The notes beneath the pieces were generated by a model that had not been told where the DNA came from, did not search any database, and saw only the letters and a program-made list of their open reading frames with translations. A stretch of DNA of 64,000 nucleotides, taken from NCBI GenBank assembly GCA_900545825.1, contig URAS01000006.1:62001-126000 (forward strand), in the 5' to 3' direction. The translations under genes and the position numbers were made by a program. Within the stretch, counting starts at the first letter, position 1; each line of letters begins with the position of its first letter. The DNA is from an uncultured Actinomyces sp. Its GTDB lineage: Bacteria; Actinomycetota; Actinomycetes; Actinomycetales; Actinomycetaceae. Below are positions 27,115 to 34,430 of this stretch, piece by piece.

Positions 27115-27251
27115 AAACTAGACGAGCTGCCGGGTTCGAACTAGACAAGCTGCCGGGTCCAAACTAGACGAGCTGCCGGGTCCAAAGTAGACGAGCTGCC
27201 GGGTCCAAACTAGACGAGCTGCCGGGTCCAAAGTAGACGAGCTGCCGGGTT
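27115..27251. repeat. Six tandem 23-bp repeats upstream of the DUF4143 ATPase
   Basis: Consensus AACTAGACGAGCTGCCGGG plus TCCA, repeated six times head to tail with no spacer. Copies differ mainly at AACTAG or AAGTAG, plus one ACAAGC variant. It begins about 80 bases before the ATPase start. On the minus strand a TACAAT-like -10 lies next to it. Confidence 0.92.
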
Positions 27252-27287
27252 ACTCGCCGCGGCGACGAGCCCGCCGCCCTCGTCCGG

Positions 27288-27366
27288 ATGAACGTGATCA
27301 AAAAAGTCACGTTTACCGGTTTGGGCCCTTCAACGTGACCTTTCTGTCCAGAAGGGTCACGTTCAT
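27288..27366. repeat. Two-hairpin palindromic repeat, A-B orientation
   Basis: GATGAACGTGATC, A-tract, GTCACGTTTACC, a spacer with TTTGGGCCC, then TCAACGTGACC, a CTGTCC loop and GGGTCACGTTCAT. It lies upstream of both flanking genes (divergent), which is atypical for this family. Confidence 0.88.
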
Positions 27367-27425
27367 TGGCGGTTGGGCGTGGACTCGGCGCGCGTTCGCG
27401 CCCGCGGGAGGATAGCGTCAAGGGT

Positions 27426-27986
27426 ATGAGCGAGACGATCCCTGGAATTGGGCAGCTGACGCCCGAACGCGCAATCGACCACCTGGACTGGCTGGCCGCG
27501 CCGGTCGCCGACGCGGTGCGTGCCCTCATCGAGGTGAACCCCGACTTCGCCGACCAGATCCTGGCCGTCACCATCGACCCCGACCTGGCCGACACCGAGG
27601 CGATGACCGAGGCATTCGGTATGGACCTCGCGCTGTCGTCGAACTGCATCCTCGTCGCCGGCAAGCGCGCCGGCGAGGAACGCGTCGCCGCCTGCGTCGT
27701 CCGCGCGACGACGAACGCCGACGTCAACCACGTCATCAAGAAGCGCCTCAACGTGCGCAAGGCGTCGTTCTGGCCGACCGAGCGCGCCGTCGAGGCGTCC
27801 GGCATGGAATACGGCGGCATCACCCCGGTTGGCGTGCCGGACGACTGGCGCCTGTTCATCGACACGCGGTGCGCGACCGGCTGGTCGTGCATCGGCTCGG
27901 GCCTGCGCAGCTCCAAGCTGTTCGTCACCGGCGACGTCCTCGCGGCGCTGCCGGGCGCCGAGGTCGTCGAGGGCCTGGCGAACTGA
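27426..27986 (+). CDS. YbaK/EbsC-type aminoacyl-tRNA deacylase
   Basis: 186 residues. The later half (KKRLNVRKASFWPTERA, GMEYGGITPVGVP, GSGLRSSKLFVTG, LPGAEVVEGL) is the YbaK/prolyl-tRNA-editing fold, whose members hydrolyse mischarged tRNA in trans. The substrate tRNA is not deducible. I start at ATG 27426 (AAGGG is just upstream); an earlier in-frame start at 27366 falls in the palindromic repeat and adds arginine-rich sequence that looks non-native. Confidence 0.85.
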   Translation: MSETIPGIGQLTPERAIDHLDWLAAPVADAVRALIEVNPDFADQILAVTIDPDLADTEAMTEAFGMDLALSSNCILVAGKRAGEERVAACVVRATTNADVNHVIKKRLNVRKASFWPTERAVEASGMEYGGITPVGVPDDWRLFIDTRCATGWSCIGSGLRSSKLFVTGDVLAALPGAEVVEGLAN

Positions 27987-28003
27987 GTCCCGCAGCCCGA
28001 GCC

Positions 28004-28036
28004 GATGACCGTGACGACAAAAGGATCACGGTCACG
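28004..28036. repeat. Single B-type palindromic repeat, short form
   Basis: ATGACCGTGACGACAAAAGG and ATCACGGTCACGG, matching the B half of the two-hairpin family with a shortened loop. It lies between the YbaK gene and the rhomboid gene, which run in the same direction. Confidence 0.7.
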
Positions 28037-28064
28037 GAGGTCGACGGAAAGGTAACGGTCAGCC

Positions 28065-28712
28065 GTGAGTACCTGGAGTAATTACAGCCCCCAACCCCAG
28101 CCGCCTCGGCGCCCGCAGCGCAGGCGTAGCCCCCTCCTGGTCAGGCTGACGCCGCCGCTGCTGGTCGTCGCCCTCATGTGGATCGTGTTCGCCCTCGAAC
28201 TGGTCGCGGGCCCCGAGATCGTCCGCGCCGGCTCGATCCCGTCCGGCGACTTCTCGCGTCCGTGGACGTGGTTCACCGCGGTGTTCATCCACCTCAGTAC
28301 GTCCCACATCGCCGGAAACACGCCGTTCATGCTGGTGCTCGGCATCCTCATCGGCCTCGAGGGCGTCGGGCGTTGGGCGGGCGTCAGCCTGTTCGGCGTT
28401 ATCGGCGGCGGAATTGGCGCGACTGTCCTGTCGACGAACACGTTAACCGCAGGCGCCTCGGGTGTTATTTATTGTTACCTGGGCTACCTGTTGGCTGCGG
28501 CGTTTACCGAAAAGAACCTCAGTCAGAAAGTCTGGCGAATAGTGGTTGCCGCCGCAATTCTTTTCTTCTATTCCGGCACGATCATTTATGGTTTTATCCC
28601 GCACGCCGCCGTGTCGTGGCAGTGTCACCTAGGCGGGTTTATCGGCGGCATCCTCGCGGCGATCGTTTTCGAGGGTCGCGAGGCCCGGCGCGCCCGCTCC
28701 TACCCTGCGTGA
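28065..28712 (+). CDS. Rhomboid-family intramembrane serine protease
   Basis: 215 residues, GTG start. Six membrane helices follow a basic, proline-rich cytoplasmic N-terminus. Active-site residues: Ser132 in GASG (helix 4) and His188 in QCHLGG (helix 6); the HIAGN motif of helix 2 is at 81-85. It should cleave membrane proteins near their helices; the substrate is unknown. The segment from about 28440 to 28640 is richer in A/T at third positions. The TGA stop is inside a palindromic repeat. Confidence 0.92.
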   Translation: MSTWSNYSPQPQPPRRPQRRRSPLLVRLTPPLLVVALMWIVFALELVAGPEIVRAGSIPSGDFSRPWTWFTAVFIHLSTSHIAGNTPFMLVLGILIGLEGVGRWAGVSLFGVIGGGIGATVLSTNTLTAGASGVIYCYLGYLLAAAFTEKNLSQKVWRIVVAAAILFFYSGTIIYGFIPHAAVSWQCHLGGFIGGILAAIVFEGREARRARSYPA

Positions 28713-28788
28713 ACGTGATCAAAAAAGTCACGTTCACCGGTTTAACCCTATGAACGTGATCGAATCGGACAGAACCATCACGTTCGCG
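28709..28788. repeat. Two-hairpin palindromic repeat, A-B orientation
   Basis: GTGAACGTGATC, A-tract, GTCACGTTCACCGG, a spacer with TTTAACCC, then ATGAACGTGATC, a GGACAGAA loop and CATCACGTTCG. It contains the rhomboid stop codon and ends 15 bases from the stop of the converging PH-domain gene. Confidence 0.92.
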
Positions 28789-28802
28789 GGGGTGGCCGGC
28801 GG

Positions 28803-29177
28803 CTACTGGCCGTTGAGGATACAGTAGGCGATGAGACGGTCGATTTCGCGTACGTCGATGTCGCGGCCCAGCTTGATCTTGATGTGTCCCGCCCGGGTCC
28901 ACAGTTCGACCTCGGAATTGAAATCGACGAATCCAGCGTTTTCTGTCGACCACATGTTAATGGACGAGTGGGGCAGGAAATACATTTCGACTTTCTTGCC
29001 GGTCATCCCCTGGGCGTCGCGGACGATGAGGCGTCTTGACGTGAAAATTGCCGAGTCGCGTAGGGTCTTAAATGCGGCGTGCGGCACCTCGCCGGCGACG
29101 AGGATCTGGGCGACATCCGGGGGAATAGGGACGGGCTGAACGAACGTCCAGCTGGCGACTTATGCGACTTCCTGCAT
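28803..29177 (-). pseudogene. PH-domain (bPH) protein gene with early in-frame stop
   Basis: The frame MQEVA-stop-VASWTFVQPVPIPPDVAQ runs into a standard bacterial PH domain (AFKTLRDSAIFTSRRLIV, DAQGMTGKKVEM, NMWSTENAG, LGRDIDVREIDRL). ATG 29177 is well placed behind GAAAGGA, but its sixth codon is TAA (29160-29162). A GTG at 29087 could restart a 94-residue protein, which would lose the first strand of the domain (VAQILVAGEV). So this is either a pseudogene by one nonsense change, a sequencing error, or a gene using an unexpected start between 29159 and 29087. Function of the family is poorly known. Confidence 0.65.
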
Positions 29178-29220
29178 GGGGATTCCTTTCGGCGAATTTC
29201 TTGTCATCGAGGGGTGCTGA

Positions 29221-29300
29221 GTGAACGTGATCAAAAAAGGTCACGTTCACCGATCTGAGCCCATGAAGGTGATGAAAGTGGACAGAACCATCACGTTCAC
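29221..29300. repeat. Two-hairpin palindromic repeat, A-B orientation
   Basis: The best-preserved hairpin A in the window: GTGAACGTGATC, AAAAAAGG, TCACGTTCAC, followed by CGATCTGAGCCCATG and a diverged hairpin B ending CATCACGTTCAC. It lies between the radA 3' end and the start region of the PH-domain gene. Confidence 0.93.
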
Positions 29301-29334
29301 GGGGGCGGGGCCGGCGGCTACGGGGGGAGGGCGG

Positions 29335-30852
29335 TCACGGGTTGGGGCCGGCGGCCTCGGGGAGGGCCAGGCGGGCGGCCTCGGCCAGGTCTTTGACGCC
29401 GCGCACGGTCATGCCCGACGGGATCCGCAGCCCGTCGAGGGCGGCGGCCGGCACGATAGCGAACTTAAAGCCCAGGCGGGCGGCCTCGGCAAGGCGCCGC
29501 TCGACGCCGACGCTCTGGCGGACCTCGCCGGTCAGCGAGACCTCGCCGACCGCGACCAGCCGTTCCTTCGGGGCGGCGTCGCACGCGGCCGACAGAATCG
29601 ACATGGCCAACGCGAGGTCGGCCGCCGGCTCGGCCGTGCGGGCGCCGCCGACGGTCGAGGCATAGACGTCGCACGATCCCAGGTCGACCCCCATGCGTGC
29701 CTGGAGCACGGCGAGGATCATGGCGACGCGCGAATGGTCGACGCCCGACGTCGTCCGCCGGGGCGACCCGGCCGTCGATTTCGCGACCAGGGCCTGGACC
29801 TCGGTGGGCATGGGCCGGCGCCCCTCGAGCGTCACGGTGACGCACGTGCCCGGCACCCGCTGAGACGTCTGCGACAGGAACAGGCCCGACGGGTCCTCGA
29901 GCCCGACGATCCCGTGGTCGCCCAGCTCGAAACAGCCGACCTCGTCGGTCGGCCCGTACCGGTTCTTCACCGCGCGTAGCAGCCGCAGCCGGGCGTGCCG
30001 GTCGCCCTCGAACTGCAACACGACGTCGACCAGGTGCTCGAGCACCCGGGGCCCCGCGATGCCGCCCGTCTTCGTCACGTGCCCGACCAGCAGGACGGGG
30101 ATGTTGCGCTGCTTGGCGACGGCGATGAGGGCGGCCGTCACCGCGCGCACCTGGGCGACCCCGCCGGGCGCGCCCTCCTCGTCCGGACTGGCCAGCGTCT
30201 GCACCGAGTCGACGACCAGCAGCGACGGCGAATGGGCCTCGACGTGCCCCAAAGCTCGTGCGAGGTCGTTTTCGGCGGCCAACAGCAGCGCGTCGTCGAG
30301 GGCGCCGATGCGCTCGGCCCGCAGCCGCACCTGGGACGCCGATTCCTCGCCTGTCACGTAGAGGACGGGGCCGGCGACGCCGGCGAAAGGAACACCAGAA
30401 CCATCATCACCACCATGTCCGGCGTCGCCAGCCCCGAGACTATCGGCACCCTCCGCGCCCCGCGCGCCGCCCGCACGCGAGCGCCTGCCACCCGATCCGG
30501 CCCGCGCCTGCGCGGCTGCCTTGGCGGCGACGTCGAGCAGCAGCGTCGACTTGCCGATGCCGGGTTCGCCGGCCAGCAAGACGACGGCGCCGGGCACGAT
30601 GCCGCCGCCGAGCACACGGTCGAGCTCCGACACGCCGGTCGTGCGCGCCCGGGCCGCCTGAGCGTCGACCTGCCCGATGGGGAGGGCGGGCGTCGCGGGC
30701 GTGACCGGGGCTGCCCCGGCCCCGCCGGCGCCGACGACCGGGACGTCCTCCTCGATCGTTCCCCACGCCCGACAGGTGCGGCATTGGCCGACCCACTTGG
30801 GGTAGGTGGCGCCGCACTCGGTGCAGCGGAAGGTTGCCTTTGCTTTTGCCAT
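29335..30852 (-). CDS. radA: DNA repair ATPase RadA
   Basis: 505 residues from ATG 30852 (MAKAKATFRC); GGAGG sits unusually close, so a GTG start at 30882 is possible. RadA helps process recombination intermediates. Zinc finger Cys10, Cys13, Cys24, Cys27; Walker A GEPGIGKST at 95-103; Walker B LLVVDSVQT; C-terminal Lon-like domain. Two oddities: about 45 extra residues rich in Gly, Ala, Arg and Asp between Walker A and VLYVTGEES (residues 113-160), and KNRYG in place of the hallmark KNRFG. Flanking motifs remain in frame, so the insert is translated unless edited by sequencing error. Confidence 0.93.
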   Translation of the reverse strand: MAKAKATFRCTECGATYPKWVGQCRTCRAWGTIEEDVPVVGAGGAGAAPVTPATPALPIGQVDAQAARARTTGVSELDRVLGGGIVPGAVVLLAGEPGIGKSTLLLDVAAKAAAQARAGSGGRRSRAGGARGAEGADSLGAGDAGHGGDDGSGVPFAGVAGPVLYVTGEESASQVRLRAERIGALDDALLLAAENDLARALGHVEAHSPSLLVVDSVQTLASPDEEGAPGGVAQVRAVTAALIAVAKQRNIPVLLVGHVTKTGGIAGPRVLEHLVDVVLQFEGDRHARLRLLRAVKNRYGPTDEVGCFELGDHGIVGLEDPSGLFLSQTSQRVPGTCVTVTLEGRRPMPTEVQALVAKSTAGSPRRTTSGVDHSRVAMILAVLQARMGVDLGSCDVYASTVGGARTAEPAADLALAMSILSAACDAAPKERLVAVGEVSLTGEVRQSVGVERRLAEAARLGFKFAIVPAAALDGLRIPSGMTVRGVKDLAEAARLALPEAAGPNP

Positions 30853-31028
30853 GCCTCCGAGGTTAGCCACCATGGCTGACACTTATCGTTCTGCCTGGGC
30901 GCAGTGTGGCCCGCAGCGGCGTGCGACAAGCTGTTTTCCCCGGGCAGAGAAAGCAGGAATCTGCTGCAAATGCGACTGAATGCGGCTACCGTGGTTTATG
31001 CGTCCATTCGTACCTGAGGAGGTAGGCC

Positions 31029-32066
31029 ATGCGTGTCCCTTTGTCATTTCTTGACCTCGCGCCGGCTTCTGCTGGCCGCACTCGCAAAGACGCCCTTGAC
31101 GACGCTGTTTTGATGGCCCGCACCGCCGAAGATGCAGGCTACAAGCGCTATTGGATGGCGGAGCACCACGGATCCCCGGTGTTTATGTCGTCGGCGACAT
31201 CGCTGTTGCTGGCCCGCGCTGCCGAGAACACCTCGACGATCCGGCTGGGAGCCGGTGGCGTGATGCTTCCTAACCATTCGCCGCTCGTTGTTGCCGAGCA
31301 CTTTGGCACGTTGGCGACGATTTACGGCGAACGCTTCGACCTCGGTCTGGGGCGTGCCCCCGGCACCGATCCGGTCACGGCCAAGGCGCTGCGCCGTGGA
31401 GCCGCCGACACCAGCGACTTCGTTGAAGACGTCAAAGATCTCATCCAGTACTTCTCGCCGGTCCCGGACGACCAGGCCGCCAGTGGCGCCGAGGCCGCCG
31501 CGGTTGGTGAGAACCTGGCTCACTACCAGGATCGCGACCACGTGAGGGCGGTTCCTGGCGAGGGCGTCAACGTCCCGCTGCTGGTCTTGGGGTCGTCCCT
31601 GCGTGGCGCGTCCGTCGCCGCCGACCTGGGGTTGCCCTACGTGTTCGCGTCGCACTTCGCGCCCCACATGGCGGCGCAGGCGATGCTCTACTACCGCGAC
31701 CGGTTCAAGGCCAAGGCCGAGACGGCGCAGATCGAGCAGCCCTACGTCATCGCTGGTGTCAACGTCCTCGTCGCCCCGACGCACGAGGAGGCCGAGGTCC
31801 TGTTCACCAGCTACGCGAAGTTCCGCCGCGACATTGCGTACGGCCGGTCGGGCCCGCTGCCGGAGCCGATTCCGGAAGAGGCCGTCGCCGAACGCAAGCG
31901 CGTCGATGCGCGTGCGGTGGTCGGCACGCCCGAGGAGGTCCGCGACTTCCTCGATCAGTTCGTCGAGCGTCACCACGTCGACGAACTGGTGTGTGCGATG
32001 TACGCGTGGGATCCGGAAATGCGTCGCCGCTCGGCGAAGCTGCTGGCCGACGTGTGGAATAAGTAG
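31029..32066 (+). CDS. LLM-class flavin-dependent oxidoreductase (luciferase-like)
   Basis: 345 residues. ATG 31029 has a near-ideal ribosome site (GAGGAGGTAGG). The bacterial-luciferase-like TIM barrel shows YWMAEHHGSP, RLGAGGVMLPNHSPLVVAEHFGTL and ERFDLGLGRAPGTD, typical of the MsnO8-type group. It should use reduced FMN or F420 to oxidise a small molecule; substrate and cofactor cannot be read from sequence. It stands alone between the divergent radA and a large hairpin. Confidence 0.9.
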   Translation: MRVPLSFLDLAPASAGRTRKDALDDAVLMARTAEDAGYKRYWMAEHHGSPVFMSSATSLLLARAAENTSTIRLGAGGVMLPNHSPLVVAEHFGTLATIYGERFDLGLGRAPGTDPVTAKALRRGAADTSDFVEDVKDLIQYFSPVPDDQAASGAEAAAVGENLAHYQDRDHVRAVPGEGVNVPLLVLGSSLRGASVAADLGLPYVFASHFAPHMAAQAMLYYRDRFKAKAETAQIEQPYVIAGVNVLVAPTHEEAEVLFTSYAKFRRDIAYGRSGPLPEPIPEEAVAERKRVDARAVVGTPEEVRDFLDQFVERHHVDELVCAMYAWDPEMRRRSAKLLADVWNK

Positions 32067-32081
32067 CACCATCCGCGCCTA

Positions 32082-32140
32082 GCGCACGGTCTGTCGCCGC
32101 TGACGGAATGAAGGTTTCGTCAGCGGCGATACCGTGTGCG
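32082..32140. terminator. Long stem-loop after the flavin oxidoreductase gene
   Basis: A perfect 12-bp stem (TCGCCGCTGACG and CGTCAGCGGCGA, 32094-32129) sits inside an outer pairing of GCGCACGGT with ACCGTGTGCG. No U-tract follows. It probably separates this gene from ktrA, whose start is 47 bases further on. Confidence 0.65.
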
Positions 32141-32186
32141 GGTAGGCTGGGGCACGTTGGCATATTCGGGGAAGAGAGGAACAGTC

Positions 32187-32861
32187 GTGGCGAAGAAAGA
32201 CAGCCCCAAGGGCATCCTCGTCGTCGGTCTTGGCCGTTTTGGGTCGGCGGTTGCCGTGACACTGGACAAGATGGATCGTGAGGTCCTCGTCATCGAGTCG
32301 TCTTCCAGGAAGGTCAACCAGTGGCAGGGCCGGATCCCCCTGGTCCAGGCCGACGCCACCCAGCTGGCGGCGCTCGAACAGTTGGGCGCCCGCGACTTTG
32401 ACACGGCGGTCGTCGGGATCGGCTCGTCGCTCGAGGCGTCGGTGCTGGTGACGGCCAATTTGGTCGACCTCGGGCTGCCGCAGATCTGGGCGAAGGCGAC
32501 GTCGCGCGAGCACGGCCGCATTCTCAAGCGCATCGGCGCCCACCACGTCGTCTATCCCGAATATGACGCGGGGCAGCGCACGGCGCACCTGGTCGGCGGC
32601 CAGATGCTCGACTACATCGAGATGGACCGCCGCGGCTTCTCGGTCGTCAAGATGCGTCCGCCGTCGGAAACCCACGGCTTCACGCTGGGCGAGCTCGACC
32701 TGCCGGCCCGCTACGGTATCCAGGTGATCGGCGTCCTCTCGCCGGGCCACCCGTTCGAATACGCGAAGGACGACACGCGGATCGACCCGGATTCGCTGCT
32801 CATCGTGTCCGGCGACACCGAGCTGCTCGAACGCTTCGCCCAGCGCGCCAACCGTCGGTGA
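32187..32861 (+). CDS. KtrA/TrkA-family K+ uptake regulator (RCK domain)
   Basis: 224 residues, GTG start behind AGAGAGGA. RCK_N Rossmann fold with GLGRFG at 14-19 binds NAD(H) or ATP/ADP; a C-terminal RCK_C domain follows (THGFTLGELDLP). It gates a KtrB/TrkH-type channel on the cytoplasmic side. The likely partner is encoded at 42538-43911, separated by 10 kb and on the other strand. Its stop overlaps the start of the next gene by four bases (GTGA). Confidence 0.9.
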   Translation: MAKKDSPKGILVVGLGRFGSAVAVTLDKMDREVLVIESSSRKVNQWQGRIPLVQADATQLAALEQLGARDFDTAVVGIGSSLEASVLVTANLVDLGLPQIWAKATSREHGRILKRIGAHHVVYPEYDAGQRTAHLVGGQMLDYIEMDRRGFSVVKMRPPSETHGFTLGELDLPARYGIQVIGVLSPGHPFEYAKDDTRIDPDSLLIVSGDTELLERFAQRANRR

Positions 32862-34393
32862 GCCGCACCATGGCGGCATCGGCACGCGCCGATTATTCGG
32901 CGGCGCGCTTGCTCCTTAACGCGGCCCAGCGCCGCCCCGACCGGGTCGCCCTCGTCGGCATTAGACAGGCGGGCGCGCGCTCGTGGACGACCCGCCAGGT
33001 CGTCGAGGACGTCGCAAAGTGCGCCAGCTGGCTGCGCGCCCAGGGCGTCGGCCCTGCTCAGCGGGTCGTGTGCTGCGCCCCTAACGACCCGTTGCACCTG
33101 GTCATGGCCCTGGCGTGCCAGTGGATTGGCGCGGTGTTCGTCCCCCTGCCGGCCCTCGCGGCCGACCCTGAACTGCGGGCGATGCTCGATGCGGCCGCCC
33201 CGCGCGTCGTCGTCACCGACCGCGTGGCGCAGGTCGCGGGCGCCTACTCCCTGGCCGCGGCCGAGGCGGCGATCGCCCAGGCCGCCCCGCTCGACACCGC
33301 GCCGGTGCGCCTGGCCGACGACCTCGCGGCGATGGTTTTCACGTCCGGCTCGTCGGGCGAACCGAAGGGCGTGTGCCTGTCGGCGGCCGGCCTGTGGTGG
33401 GCGGGACAGTCGTTCCGCACGGGCTTCGACTATGCCGTGGCCTCGCAGGTCGAGATGGTCGTCGCGCCGCTGTCGCACATCGGCGGCCTCAACGGGACGA
33501 CCCTCGACATCCTCGCCAACGGCGGCCGCGTCGTCGTCCTCGACCGATTCCGCCCCGGCCAGGTGTTGCGGACGATCGAGGACTACGGCGTGACCATCGG
33601 GTTTGTCGTCCCGACGATGCTGCGCGCCCTCATCGCCCACCCGGACTGGAGCCGCACCGACCTCAGCTCGTGGGCCCGACCGCTGGTTGGCGGTGACGCG
33701 TTGACGCCGCATCTTGCCCAGCAACTGGCCGAGGTCGGCCTCGCGCCGATCCACGTGTGGGGGATGACCGAGACGGGCGGCGCCGGCGCCTGCCTGACGC
33801 CCACGGTCGCCGGGCCGCGCCCGGGCAGCGTGGGGACGCCGTTTCCCCACGTCGACCTCGCGATCCTCGACGACGAGGGGGCCGTCATCACCGCGCCGGA
33901 CACACTGGGGCGCGTGTGGGTGGGCGGCCCGGGTACGCTCGAGGGCTACTGGCGTGCGGGCCGTGTCGAACCACCCCGGTGGCGCGACGTCGAGGGCGTC
34001 GCCATGTTCGACACGGCCGACATGGGCAGCTGGGACGCGCAGGGCTACCTGCGGATCGCCGGGCGTGCCGAACGGATGATTCAAACGGGCGGCGAAATGG
34101 TGGCCCCGCACCAGGTCGAGGCCGCCCTGAGCGCCCTCGATACTGTCGCCGAGGCCGCCGTCGTCGGTATCCCGGACGACTATTGGGGCCACGTGGTTGT
34201 CGCCGTGTGCGTCCCCGCGGGGCCGATGCCGACGCTTGACGAGGTACGCGGGGCGTTGTCGCAGGTCCTCGCGCCGTGGAAGCTGCCGCGCGCCCTCGTC
34301 GAGGTCGACCGCTTGCCGCCGGGGCCGAACGGCAAGGTCGACCATGCGCGGGTTACGGAGATTGCCCGCCGCGCCGCCGGCTCGGTGGAATGA
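32858..34393 (+). CDS. AMP-dependent acyl-CoA synthetase/ligase
   Basis: 511 residues, GTG start overlapping the ktrA stop. ANL superfamily: P-loop VFTSGSSGEPKG, WGMTETGG (adenylate binding), and the C-terminal catalytic lysine in GPNGKVD. It activates a carboxylate as acyl-AMP and transfers it to CoA. It is not the menE of this cluster, which lies at 53239. Overlap with ktrA suggests co-transcription rather than shared function. Substrate unknown. Confidence 0.88.
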   Translation: MSRTMAASARADYSAARLLLNAAQRRPDRVALVGIRQAGARSWTTRQVVEDVAKCASWLRAQGVGPAQRVVCCAPNDPLHLVMALACQWIGAVFVPLPALAADPELRAMLDAAAPRVVVTDRVAQVAGAYSLAAAEAAIAQAAPLDTAPVRLADDLAAMVFTSGSSGEPKGVCLSAAGLWWAGQSFRTGFDYAVASQVEMVVAPLSHIGGLNGTTLDILANGGRVVVLDRFRPGQVLRTIEDYGVTIGFVVPTMLRALIAHPDWSRTDLSSWARPLVGGDALTPHLAQQLAEVGLAPIHVWGMTETGGAGACLTPTVAGPRPGSVGTPFPHVDLAILDDEGAVITAPDTLGRVWVGGPGTLEGYWRAGRVEPPRWRDVEGVAMFDTADMGSWDAQGYLRIAGRAERMIQTGGEMVAPHQVEAALSALDTVAEAAVVGIPDDYWGHVVVAVCVPAGPMPTLDEVRGALSQVLAPWKLPRALVEVDRLPPGPNGKVDHARVTEIARRAAGSVE

Positions 34394-34430
34394 CTGTCAA
34401 AGTGGTAGTGGTGCCTGGCACAATAGAGGC

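Noticed and set aside
27115..27251. CRISPR array
   Set aside because: The units are directly adjacent with no spacers and no cas genes are nearby.
27426..27986. RraA-type RNase E regulator
   Set aside because: First impression only; the motifs GMEYGGITPVG and GSGLRSSKL fit YbaK/prolyl-tRNA editing proteins.
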